Shown: positions 1 to 7,168 of the stretch, piece after piece
Layout: every line of letters starts with the position of its first letter
Position numbering within the stretch: the first letter of the stretch is position 1
Assembly: GCA_013822285.1 (NCBI GenBank)
Contig: PNKF01000007.1
Span: 1-33,413, forward strand
Reading direction: 5' to 3'
Source: Gemmatimonas sp.
Lineage (GTDB): Bacteria > Gemmatimonadota > Gemmatimonadetes > Gemmatimonadales > Gemmatimonadaceae
Length of the DNA: 33,413 nt
Notes under the pieces: model-generated
Database searches by the model: none
The model's input: only the letters and a program-made list of their open reading frames with translations
What the model was told of the DNA's origin: nothing
Made by a program: the position numbers and the translations under genes

Positions 1-1
1 C

Positions 2-658
2 CTAGCGCGACAGTTCCGCCATCATCGCAAGCACGCGCACCCACGCCGGCGTCCACGGCGCCACCAGATCGAAGTGCCCGCCGGGCACTCGCAGCGTCTG
101 TGCAGTCGGAAATCGCGCGAGATACGCCTCCACCTGCGCGCGCGGCACCACGCGGTCGTCGTCGGCGGTGACCATGAGCACGCGCGTCCCCGGCGGCGGC
201 CCTGCGCGCGTGACTGGCGAGGCCACGGCATAGCGCGCAATGCTCTGTTCGTCGTTGGAGTCCCGCGCGCCGCCCATCAGGCGCGGCACTGCCGATCCAC
301 ATCCGGAAGGCGCGGCGAAGGCCGCGAGATCGGTGACCGCGGCCAGCGCAACGACTGCGCGCACACGCACGTCAGGCTCGCTCGCGAGCCAGAGCGCGAG
401 CTGTCCGCCGGCCGAATGTCCCATCACGATCACGCGTGAGGTGTCGAGCGAATGCCGCGTGGCCAGCGCACGCAGCGAGTCGTATGCCGCGCGCACGTCG
501 GCAAACGTGCCCGGCATACCCGCGCCGTCCTCGCTGACGCGGCGGTACTCCGCGGCAAACACGGCGAAGCCCGCCTGCCGTAGCGACTCGGCGATCCCTG
601 CCACGTGGTCCACGCCGTAGGCGCTCAGCCAGCAGCCGCCGTGGAGGAGCAGGATGGT
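2..658 (-). pseudogene. alpha/beta hydrolase (esterase/BD-FAE type), 3' part, separated from its N-terminus by a frameshift
   Basis: The frame reads an HGG oxyanion motif (LLLHGGCWLSAYG) near its open left edge, then the nucleophile motif GHSAGGQLALWLA, then the acid region (VTADDDRVVP) and a catalytic-His region (GGHFDLV), ending in TAG at 2-4. This is the order of the BD-FAE/acetyl-esterase branch of alpha/beta hydrolases. A TAG at 659-661 closes the frame just upstream of the HGG motif. The missing N-terminus (signal-like segment, then ITYG and QFAELRLPRAG) is present in the reading frame of the upstream antiporter, so one base is missing or wrong near 659. A start at GTG 613 would omit the oxyanion motif and is unlikely to be functional. 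It could be a real pseudogene or an assembly error. Family assignment is firm; substrate unknown. Confidence 0.75.
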
Positions 659-2283
659 CTACGGTTTGGCACTGGGCGTGACGCGCCGGCACGCGGCAGC
701 CGCAACTCGGCGAACTGCGAAGGCGCAGCGCCATACGTGATGCGCAGGTCGGCCGCGGGTACGCGGCGCGCCGAGTCGGCGACGGCGGAGAAGGGCACGC
801 CTCCGAGCGGCGCGCTGCTGCGCTGCGCCCCAGCGCGCTGCGTGTCAGTACCCTGGGCGTCGACTCGCGTCGGCATCGTGAGCAGCGCGACGATCGCCGC
901 TGCCGCGACCGCGAGTTTGCGTCCGTAGCCCGTGATCACGGCAATCGCGACCATCACGACCAGCGCCCATGCATAGGTGTTATGCATGCCAACCGTGAGC
1001 GGGTTCAGTGCCGGCATGCCCAGTCGCTCGGCGCCGCGCGTGGCGCTCGCGGCGAGAATCGTCGGCAGGAACCACGGCAGCAGAAACGGCCACGTGCACA
1101 CGCTGAGATCATGCAGGTTGGCGCGGCGGTAGGCGTCGAGCCCGTGTCGCTCACCCGTCTCCTTGGCGAAAGGGCCGGTCATCAGCACGGCCACCACCGA
1201 GTGCGTCGTGAGCAACACCGCGGCGGATACCGTGCCTACGATCCACGCCTCGGCGGCACGTGGCGTCGCCGCTCGTCGCTCGACGGCGCGCAGCAAGCGC
1301 TCGAGCAAGTCCGTCGCTTGGATCGTACCCACCAGCGCCATCAGCAGCAGCGTGAACACACTCACGCCGATCGCGCGGTTGAATCCATCGAGGATCGCGC
1401 CGCTCGCGCTGAACGAACCCTCCTCCACGCGCATGAGGTCGCTGGGCGATACCAAGCCGAATGCGAGGGCGAGCAGCGTCGCGACGACGATGCCGACGAG
1501 CAGAGCCTCGATGAGATGGCGCTTGGCGAAGAGCATGGCGAGTACCAGCACCGGCACCGCGAGCATGACCAGCGGCAGGGCCGACGTTCCGTCGTGCGTG
1601 GCCGCCGTGCCCGCGTTGCCGCTGCCCAAGAGCACGGAGACGACGAGCGCGAGCAGCCCAGCCGGCAGCGCATAGCGCAACCGCGCGCGCACGGTGCCGC
1701 CGATGTCCGCGCCCTGCGTGCCACTCGACGCGATCGTCGTGTCCGAGACCGGCGACATCGAGTCGCCCCAAGTCGCGCCTGCGAGAATCGCACCCATCAA
1801 GGCCGCGGGCGCAGCACCTGCCGCGCCACCGGCAGGGTAGAGCAGTGGCCCCGCGACGAGAATCGTGCCGAAGCTGGTGCCAGTCGCGGTCGAGACCAAA
1901 GCACAGGCCACGAAGGCCGCGCCGACGTAGGCGCCGCCGCCGAGGCCGAGCGACTGGGCCGACCAGGCGAGCGCGCCGACGAATCCCGACGCTGCAAGGA
2001 GACTGCCCAGCACGCCCGCAAACAGCCAGGCGCAGACCATGATCATCACGATGCGCTGGCTCATGCCGTCGAGCATCGATTCGGCGAACCGCGCGCGGTC
2101 GTGCGCGAGCAGCAGTCCGGCGATGAGCGCGAGCAAGAGCACGGGCCAGAAGCCCTTCTCGTCCGGCGCACCGGCCAGCGCGAGCGCGGTGACACCGCTC
2201 AGGAACACAAGGAAGGGCGCGAGGGCGCCCAGCGTGCCGCCGCGGAAGGTCAGCGGCGCGGCCGCCGGCGTGTGGTCTGGCAT
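625..2283 (-). CDS. nhaC: NhaC-family Na+/H+ antiporter, fused at its C-terminus to a hydrolase leader
   Basis: About 450 residues form a polytopic membrane protein with many 18-22 residue hydrophobic helices. It has NhaC-type signatures, including the SMSPVSDTT stretch, the glycine-rich helices around GTSFGTILVAGPL, and HSVVAVLM plus NLHDLSVCTWPFLLPWF towards the end. It should exchange Na+ for H+ across the inner membrane. I place the start at ATG 2283 (MPDHTP) because the upstream extension to 2349 is not hydrophobic, is arginine-rich and overlaps the divergent gene. The last typical helix ends near YAWALVVMVAIAVITGYGR. The same frame then continues, with no stop, into a second hydrophobic stretch ending in RVDAQ, which looks like a signal peptide, and into the first strand of an alpha/beta hydrolase. 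It stops at 625 only because the frame is broken there. Either a natural fusion or a lost stop codon is possible. Confidence 0.85.
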   Translation of the reverse strand: MPDHTPAAAPLTFRGGTLGALAPFLVFLSGVTALALAGAPDEKGFWPVLLLALIAGLLLAHDRARFAESMLDGMSQRIVMIMVCAWLFAGVLGSLLAASGFVGALAWSAQSLGLGGGAYVGAAFVACALVSTATGTSFGTILVAGPLLYPAGGAAGAAPAALMGAILAGATWGDSMSPVSDTTIASSGTQGADIGGTVRARLRYALPAGLLALVVSVLLGSGNAGTAATHDGTSALPLVMLAVPVLVLAMLFAKRHLIEALLVGIVVATLLALAFGLVSPSDLMRVEEGSFSASGAILDGFNRAIGVSVFTLLLMALVGTIQATDLLERLLRAVERRAATPRAAEAWIVGTVSAAVLLTTHSVVAVLMTGPFAKETGERHGLDAYRRANLHDLSVCTWPFLLPWFLPTILAASATRGAERLGMPALNPLTVGMHNTYAWALVVMVAIAVITGYGRKLAVAAAAIVALLTMPTRVDAQGTDTQRAGAQRSSAPLGGVPFSAVADSARRVPAADLRITYGAAPSQFAELRLPRAGASRPVPNRRPSCSSTAAAG

Positions 2284-2323
2284 AAGTGGACGAAGATACG
2301 CAGCGGTGGCTATCCTTCGCGAC

Positions 2324-2689
2324 ATGAGCAGCCGCGACGACAGCTTCACCCTCTATGACCTGCGCGTCGAGGTCGTGGCCACCGAGCGCCCGATGGTCTG
2401 CAATCATCAGGCGGGCGAGTGGTTCGAGCTCGTGGGCGAGAACCTGCGATTTCCGCCGGGGCAGTCGTTTCCGATCTATCCGTTGGCAGCGATTCTGCCG
2501 CTGCTGCCGGCCAAGCAGCGGGTCACGCATCCTAATGATTGGATGACCACGGACGCCGAGATCGCCTGCCCGGATCCGCACTGCGGCGGGCGATTCCGCA
2601 TCACGCGCACGGGCACGAGCACCTGGAAGCACGGCGAGGTCACGCGCGTCCCGCTCGCGTCCCCTGATTCGCCCGCCGAGAAGCCGTGA
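2324..2689 (+). CDS. TIGR04076 family protein
   Basis: A 121-residue soluble protein starting at ATG 2324 (MSSRDDSFTLYDL). It has the family pattern VEVV followed by VCNHQAGEWFELVGENLRFP, then FPIYPLAAILPLLPAKQR and a cysteine pair in IACPDPHCGGRFRITRT. The biochemical role of TIGR04076 proteins is not known to me; the conserved C-x4-C in the last third suggests a metal site. It lies back to back with the NhaC gene (40 bp apart). Its TGA stop overlaps the GTG start of the following aldo/keto reductase by 4 nt, so the two are translationally coupled and probably act together. Confidence 0.85.
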   Translation: MSSRDDSFTLYDLRVEVVATERPMVCNHQAGEWFELVGENLRFPPGQSFPIYPLAAILPLLPAKQRVTHPNDWMTTDAEIACPDPHCGGRFRITRTGTSTWKHGEVTRVPLASPDSPAEKP

Positions 2690-3705
2690 CGACGCGCCTC
2701 ATCAAGGGCGGCTGGCAGCTCGCGGGCGGGCATGGCGCCGTCGAAGACGCCGCGGCGATCGCGGACATGTTCGCCTACGCTGAAGCCGGCATCACGGCCT
2801 TCGACTGCGCCGACATCTACACGGGCGTCGAGGCGCTGATCGGCAAGTTTCTCCTGGCGTGGCGAGCGCGACACGGATCGAGCGCCCCGCAGATCCGCGT
2901 GCACACCAAGTGTGTGCCCGATCTCGACCTGCTGGCGAATCTGTCCCGTGCGGATATCGAGCGCACCATCGACCGCTCGCTGCGCCGCTTGGGCAGCGAA
3001 CAGCTCGACCTCGTGCAGTTCCACTGGTGGGACTACTCGCTCGGCGATCCCGTGCAGGCCGCGCTGCATCTCGATGCCATGCGCCGCGAGGGGAAGATCC
3101 GCGCACTTGGCGTTACAAACATGGACCTGCCGCACCTGCAGGCCATCGGCGATGCCGGTGTGCCCATCGTCGCGCATCAGCTGCAGTGTTCGCTGCTCGA
3201 CCGCCGCGCGCTTGGCCCGATGCGCGACTACTGCGAACGGCATGGCATCGCGCTGCTGACTTATGGCTCTCTCGCCGGCGGGTTTCTCCACGAGCGCTGG
3301 CTGGGCGCACCGGCGCCTGCGGAGCCGCTGGAGAATCGCTCGTTGGTGAAGTACAAGCTGATCATCGACGAGTGGGGCGGCTGGGAGCCGTTCCAAGCAC
3401 TGCTGCACACGCTGCATCGCGTGGCGCAGCGACACGGCACGACGATTGGCGCTGTGGCGCTGCGTTGGGTGCTCGATCAGCGCGGTGTGTCGGCGGCGAT
3501 TGTCGGGGCGCGGCATGCGCGACATCTCCCGGCGACGTTGGCGGCGCTGTCGCTTGCATTGCGCGATCACGAACGCCGCGAGTTGGCGCTCGCGCTCGGC
3601 GATGGGCCGGGGCCGAGTGGCGATGTGTATGCGTTGGAGCGCGAGAAGGGGGGGCGGCATGCGGCGATCATGCGGTATGGGCTCAATCGGGCAGCGAGCG
3701 ACTGA
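2686..3705 (+). CDS. aldo/keto reductase
   Basis: A 339-residue NAD(P)H-dependent oxidoreductase of the AKR superfamily. The catalytic tetrad is visible: D40 in TAFDCAD, Y45 in DIYTGVE, K75 in RVHTKCVP and H113 in VQFHWWDYS. The C-terminal cofactor region appears as the LRWVLDQRGVSAAIVGAR segment, matching the usual Leu-x-Trp and Val-Gly-Ala pattern. Length is normal for a cytosolic AKR. Translation begins at GTG 2686 inside the stop codon of the TIGR04076 gene. The substrate cannot be read from sequence. Confidence 0.93.
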   Translation: MTTRLIKGGWQLAGGHGAVEDAAAIADMFAYAEAGITAFDCADIYTGVEALIGKFLLAWRARHGSSAPQIRVHTKCVPDLDLLANLSRADIERTIDRSLRRLGSEQLDLVQFHWWDYSLGDPVQAALHLDAMRREGKIRALGVTNMDLPHLQAIGDAGVPIVAHQLQCSLLDRRALGPMRDYCERHGIALLTYGSLAGGFLHERWLGAPAPAEPLENRSLVKYKLIIDEWGGWEPFQALLHTLHRVAQRHGTTIGAVALRWVLDQRGVSAAIVGARHARHLPATLAALSLALRDHERRELALALGDGPGPSGDVYALEREKGGRHAAIMRYGLNRAASD

Positions 3706-3725
3706 CTCAAAAGGTTGAAATGCCG

Positions 3726-3753
3726 TTGACATACCCAAAAAGGGTATTATAAT
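3726..3753 (+). promoter_or_regulatory. consensus sigma70-type promoter of the HTH-nucleotidyltransferase gene
   Basis: A perfect TTGACA (3726-3731) and a perfect TATAAT (3748-3753) are separated by 16 bp. The ATG of the next gene begins 7 nt after the -10 box, so the transcript should start at or within a base of the start codon and lack a Shine-Dalgarno sequence. Such an exact consensus stands out in this GC-rich DNA and implies strong, repressible expression. Confidence 0.85.
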
Positions 3754-3767
3754 ACCCATTATGGGTA
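3731..3767. promoter_or_regulatory. twin palindromic operators embedded in the promoter
   Basis: Two copies of TACCC-N5-GGGTA occur at 3732-3746 (core AAAAA) and 3753-3767 (core ATTAT). Their centres are 21 bp apart, two helical turns, so dimers would bind the same face. The first fills the -35/-10 spacer. The second covers the -10 edge, the transcription start and the first codons. This is the layout of autorepression, most likely by the wHTH protein encoded at 3761. Confidence 0.8.
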
Positions 3768-4381
3768 CTTTACAAAGCCGTTCGACCAACCCGCTGCAGG
3801 CGCTGTTCAGTCCTGTTCAGGCGGCCACGCTCACTCTGCTCTTCGGCCACCCCGATCAGCGGTTCGCGACGAACGAGATCATCCGACGCATCGGTAGCGG
3901 ATCAGGTGCCGTGCAGCGTCAATTGGCCGCGCTGGTAGATGCCGACCTCGTGACGATCACGCGCGTTGGCAACCAGAAGCACTACCAGGCCAACAAGAAC
4001 TCCCCCGTCTTCGCTGAATTGCATGGCCTGATGGTGAAGACGGCAGCCTTCAGCGGCGTGCTCCGTGACGCGCTGATGACGCTCGGCGCCGACGTTGTGT
4101 CTGCGTTCGTCTTCGGCTCGGTTGCGGCGGGTACCGCGCGGAGCGGAAGCGATCTCGACCTGTTGGTGATCAAGCGCGATGACGCAGCGCTCGACCACGC
4201 CACTCTATATGATGCGCTCCAGGGCGCGGAGGCAGAGTTGCAGCGCCGCATTGAACCCGTGTTGATGACGCGGTCCGACTGGCAGGCGAAGCGGACGGTG
4301 AACGGTTCCTTCGCGCAGCGAGTCGCGACGGGCCCAACGCTGTCGGTCCTCGGTGGCGTCGATGAAGTCTCCGGCGCTTGA
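3761..4381 (+). CDS. winged-HTH / MNT-type nucleotidyltransferase domain protein (antitoxin-like)
   Basis: A 206-residue protein with two parts. Residues about 17-75 form a winged helix (ATLTLLFGHPDQRFATNEII, then VQRQLAALVDADLVTITRVG). Residues about 113-190 form a minimal nucleotidyltransferase with the GS-x10-DxD signature (FGSVAAGTARSGSDLDLLVI: G119, S120, D131, D133). MNT proteins of this class pair with HEPN-like partners as TA systems, the MNT acting as antitoxin by modifying or binding its partner. Here the partner is the damaged gene starting at 4362, overlapping by 20 nt. The twin operators at the promoter suggest that this protein represses itself. The sequence looks intact, including all catalytic residues. 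Confidence 0.88.
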   Translation: MGTLQSRSTNPLQALFSPVQAATLTLLFGHPDQRFATNEIIRRIGSGSGAVQRQLAALVDADLVTITRVGNQKHYQANKNSPVFAELHGLMVKTAAFSGVLRDALMTLGADVVSAFVFGSVAAGTARSGSDLDLLVIKRDDAALDHATLYDALQGAEAELQRRIEPVLMTRSDWQAKRTVNGSFAQRVATGPTLSVLGGVDEVSGA

Positions 4382-4690
4382 GAACCTCGCCCGCATCGGC
4401 AAGTTGCACGCCGCGGTGCACTCGGCGGAAGAAACGGAGACGCGCACAGTCTCGCCCTCGCAGCGCTCTGGCGATGCGGATACCGTTCGGAGGATCGGCA
4501 CACGGTCTTCGCATGCCTGGTTCACACAACCCAGCTGACGCATGGGTCGCAGCGCGTCTTGGTGAACGCGCATCGGACCAGGAATCAAATGGAGTATGAG
4601 GCTGATGACCGTGTCGACGAGGGGTTGCTCGCGTCACTTATCGCCGCCGCGCAGGAACTCGCCTTGCTGCTCGAGGCAGCGGTTCCGTGA
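4362..4690 (+). pseudogene. decayed HEPN-like partner of the nucleotidyltransferase
   Basis: The gene begins at ATG 4362 inside the 3' end of the nucleotidyltransferase gene with MKSPALENLARIGKLHA and stays readable to HSAEE (about 4433). It then loses its frame. A second frame picks up at about 4442 with AHSLALAALWRCGYRSEDRH, continues through VLVNAHRTRNQMEYEAD, and ends at TGA 4688-4690. The pieces match the beginning and the helical C-terminal half of small helical proteins that I recall accompanying such HTH-MNT genes, with roughly 35-40 residues missing between. This therefore looks like a deletion plus frameshift rather than two genes. Family recognition is from pattern memory. Confidence 0.65.
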
Positions 4691-4789
4691 CTCGGTACAG
4701 TCCTAGTGTGGGCTGTCGCATCCGCAGGAATGCGAAGCGCCAGCGTTGCTAGTCGTCGTGATGTGGAAGCTGTGGTATCGTTCAGGGCG

Positions 4790-5491
4790 ATGCGACTCTC
4801 GCGTGTCATCCCCCGGACGATCCCGCAGCCCCTGCCACTGCTCCTCGCCATCGGCTTGGCCTGTGGGGACTCGGCGCGTCCCACGCCAGATGTTGGAAGC
4901 AATGTAGCGTTGCCGGCGGAGTTGTCGGGGATTCCGACGACTGGCCCGGAAGCCGTGCGTCGCGCACGACTGATCGAGCCGAATGTCGAGCTCGACCTGC
5001 GCGACGCCCCGTATCAGTTCCACGCGGAGCTTGAGCGGAACAACGGGCGCATTGATACGATGGCGGTTGCTGCCACAGGTCTCGACGACACGACGGTGGC
5101 GCAGGTCGTGGACGGGGCGGTGACGCCGCGCGACGTCGGTGCGACGAACGTGCGGATCGACCTCGCGCCGCAGCTTCGCTTGCGGGGTTCGGTGGTAGTG
5201 AGCGAGCGGATCGCGTCGGATTCGGTATGGCTTTCGCGCGGTCAGGTGCGCGCGTGGGAGCTGCGGCCTGGCATGTACCGCATCACGGTGGATGCGAAGG
5301 CAGCGCCGGGTGAGCCGCAGCCGCTGGAGCTGGCCGCGGACTTGCTCTGTGCGCCGGATGCGCGGGCGCCGCGGGAGACGATCTCGTGTCGGGTGCGGCA
5401 GAACACGCGGATGCTGCTGCGGCACACGGGGGCGGGCAGCGCGGCGGGGCCGTCGCTGGCGGTGGTGACGATCGTCAGGGTCAGGTCCTGA
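4790..5491 (+). CDS. putative lipoprotein, function unknown
   Basis: I take the start at ATG 4790 (MRLSRVIPRTIPQP), preceded by CAGGG, because it gives a lipoprotein signal: a basic N-terminus, the hydrophobic stretch LPLLLAIGLAC and a lipobox ending GLAC. The mature part of about 200 residues is rich in beta-type sequence with no enzymatic motif that I recognise. It contains a Cys pair (DLLCAPDARAP...ISCRV). Likely anchored in the envelope. Its last 11 nt overlap the 3' end of the convergent PIN toxin gene. No operon partner. Confidence 0.6.
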   Translation: MRLSRVIPRTIPQPLPLLLAIGLACGDSARPTPDVGSNVALPAELSGIPTTGPEAVRRARLIEPNVELDLRDAPYQFHAELERNNGRIDTMAVAATGLDDTTVAQVVDGAVTPRDVGATNVRIDLAPQLRLRGSVVVSERIASDSVWLSRGQVRAWELRPGMYRITVDAKAAPGEPQPLELAADLLCAPDARAPRETISCRVRQNTRMLLRHTGAGSAAGPSLAVVTIVRVRS

Positions 5492-5858
5492 AGCCGAGTT
5501 TTTCGGCCACGGCGCGCTGTGGCTTATCGAGTGAGAGGAAGGTGAGGTCGCGGTCCGGAGAGTAGTTCAGTGCAACGGCCAGGTGCCAGCAGTCTGCCCC
5601 ACGCAGGTATCCGGCGGCGAGGACCTCCTCGATTTCCAGCGTCAAGGGTTCCGGTGCCGCAAGGAGCAGCGCACCAGTCAATGGAGATTCCGCGAGCGTT
5701 TGGTTCTCGCGACGCAGGGCGCTCGCCAGCTCAGCCTGTGTAAACACTGATGTGACGATCCGCTCAAACCCCTGCAATCGACGACGCAGACGGGCCGCGT
5801 CGGGCTCTCGGAACGCGAGCGCGACGAACACCGAAGCATCGGCATAGGCTGTGCTCAA
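5481..5858 (-). CDS. vapC: PIN-domain ribonuclease toxin (VapC-like)
   Basis: A 125-residue PIN domain with the complete acidic set: D7 (YADASVFVALAF), E43 (FTQAELASALR), D89 (LRGADCWHLAVAL) and D111 (FLSLDKPQRAVAEKLG). These coordinate Mg2+/Mn2+ for RNA cleavage, commonly of tRNA or rRNA in VapC toxins. Its ATG overlaps the stop of the antitoxin gene by 4 nt, the normal translational coupling of vapBC pairs. This is the only toxin in the window whose catalytic residues all look intact. Confidence 0.9.
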   Translation of the reverse strand: MSTAYADASVFVALAFREPDAARLRRRLQGFERIVTSVFTQAELASALRRENQTLAESPLTGALLLAAPEPLTLEIEEVLAAGYLRGADCWHLAVALNYSPDRDLTFLSLDKPQRAVAEKLGFRT

Positions 5859-6142
5859 TCGCGGTCCTCGAGGAACCGCTTCAGGGCGCCGGGGCGGCGA
5901 GTTCCAAGCGGGAACTTGGTCTGGCTTGCGCTGCCTTCGACCACAAAGATGTGCCCGGCACGCTCAAGTTCCGCATGTCGTTCCGCGGTGGCCTTCGGCG
6001 ATGCGTCTTCGTCGATGGGTCGCAGCTCCACGACCGGACGCCCGTGAAGGGTGATGGTGACCGCCTGACCGCCCTCGCGGACGTGGCGCACCAGCTCCGA
6101 GAGCTTCGCCTTGGCCTCGTAGAGGGAGTACTTTCTTGGCAT
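5855..6142 (-). CDS. Phd/YefM-type antitoxin (VapB role)
   Basis: Starting at ATG 6142 (MPRKYSLYEAKAKLSELVR) this is a 95-residue antitoxin. The N-terminal half has the Phd/YefM fold pattern: YSLYEAKAKLSELVRHVREG, then VTITLHGRPVVELRPID. The C-terminal tail (FPLGTRRPGALKRFLEDRD) should wrap the PIN toxin. An extension to 6181 in the same frame would read through the palindrome and promoter and is not expected to be translated. The -10 box lies 5 nt upstream of this ATG, so the mRNA is probably leaderless. Confidence 0.88.
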   Translation of the reverse strand: MPRKYSLYEAKAKLSELVRHVREGGQAVTITLHGRPVVELRPIDEDASPKATAERHAELERAGHIFVVEGSASQTKFPLGTRRPGALKRFLEDRD

Positions 6143-6147
6143 GCTGC

Positions 6148-6177
6148 AGTATACCCAATTCTGACCAGTCTGGTCAA
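6148..6177 (-). promoter_or_regulatory. vapBC promoter with palindromic operator
   Basis: On the minus strand TTGACC (6177-6172) and TATACT (6153-6148) are 18 bp apart, and the antitoxin ATG begins 5 nt after the -10 box. A perfect 15-bp palindrome, TGACCA-GTC-TGGTCA, sits at 6162-6176 over the -35 box, the expected place for autorepression by the antitoxin. It also lies immediately in front of the divergent phosphoesterase gene (ATG 6182), which it might co-regulate. Confidence 0.75.
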
Positions 6178-6181
6178 ACAT

Positions 6182-7153
6182 ATGAACGCGCGTACCATCC
6201 TTTTCGCGACGTTGGCCCTCAGCGCCTGCGCCGGCCGATCAAAGCCCGCGTTCGATCACGCGCTGCCCGGCGGCGCGCTGCCCTGGACCCACGCGAACTT
6301 CGACACCGCCGGCAGCCGCTTCACCTTCGCGATCGTCTCGGACCTGAACGGTGGCGAACGCCGCGACGTGTTCAGCACCGCGGTGCGTCAGCTCGCGCTG
6401 CTGCGCCCCGAACTGGTGATGAGCGTCGGCGACTTGATCGACGGCCCATCGCCGAATGCCGACTCGCTCACGCGCGAGTGGGACGACTTCGACGCGCGCG
6501 CCCGCGCGATGCCCGCGCCGTTCTTCCGCGTGGGCGGCAATCACGATCTCACGGGAGATGAGCTGCGCGACGTGTGGCGCTCGCGCTACGGGCCGACCTA
6601 TTACTCGTTCGTGTACAAGGATGCGTTGTTCCTGGTGCTCGACACCGAAGACCTCTCGCCCGAGCGGGCGCGGGAGATCTTCGTCGCGCGCACGAAGGCC
6701 GTGCAGGCGGCAGCCGAGAACCAGGGCGGTCAGGACACGCTGTCGTACTACCGCATGCAGGAACGTGCGACCGGTGACATCAGCGCCGCGCAAGCGGCGT
6801 ACATGCGACGCGCGATCGCCGAGCACGCCGACGTGCGCTGGACCTTCGTGTTCCTGCACAAGCCGGTGTGGGGCAATCCCGCCGACGACGACTTCAAGGC
6901 GATCGAACGCGCGCTTGCTGATCGCCCATATACGGTCTTCAGTGGCCACCTGCACTCGTTGGCGCTGCGCGAGCGGCTTGGCCGCGAGTACTACACGCTC
7001 GGCACCACGGGCGGCAGCCAGAATCCACGGGATCCGATGGCCTTCGACCATCTGACCTTGGTGACGATGACCAAGGATGGCCCGTCGGTTACGCACTTAC
7101 GGATGGAAGGCGTGCTCGGCCCTGATGGAAAGCTGCCCAGCCCTCGACCATAG
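6182..7153 (+). CDS. metallophosphoesterase lipoprotein
   Basis: A 323-residue calcineurin-like phosphoesterase. The dinuclear-metal motifs appear in order: the D of IVSDLNG, GDLIDG, GNHD, the H of FLHKPVWG, and GHLHS. The start at ATG 6182 gives MNARTILFATLALSACAG, a short lipoprotein signal with lipobox LSAC, so the enzyme is probably envelope-anchored. The open frame extends further upstream but through the vapBC promoter and antitoxin gene. The substrate is not evident; many relatives are phosphodiesterases or phosphatases acting outside the cytoplasm. Confidence 0.88.
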   Translation: MNARTILFATLALSACAGRSKPAFDHALPGGALPWTHANFDTAGSRFTFAIVSDLNGGERRDVFSTAVRQLALLRPELVMSVGDLIDGPSPNADSLTREWDDFDARARAMPAPFFRVGGNHDLTGDELRDVWRSRYGPTYYSFVYKDALFLVLDTEDLSPERAREIFVARTKAVQAAAENQGGQDTLSYYRMQERATGDISAAQAAYMRRAIAEHADVRWTFVFLHKPVWGNPADDDFKAIERALADRPYTVFSGHLHSLALRERLGREYYTLGTTGGSQNPRDPMAFDHLTLVTMTKDGPSVTHLRMEGVLGPDGKLPSPRP

Positions 7154-7168
7154 ATAGGTCGCGCGGCG

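Noticed and set aside
5951-6181. N-terminal extension of the phosphoesterase frame
   Set aside because: It would overlap the antitoxin gene and its promoter, and it precedes the clear lipoprotein signal at 6182.
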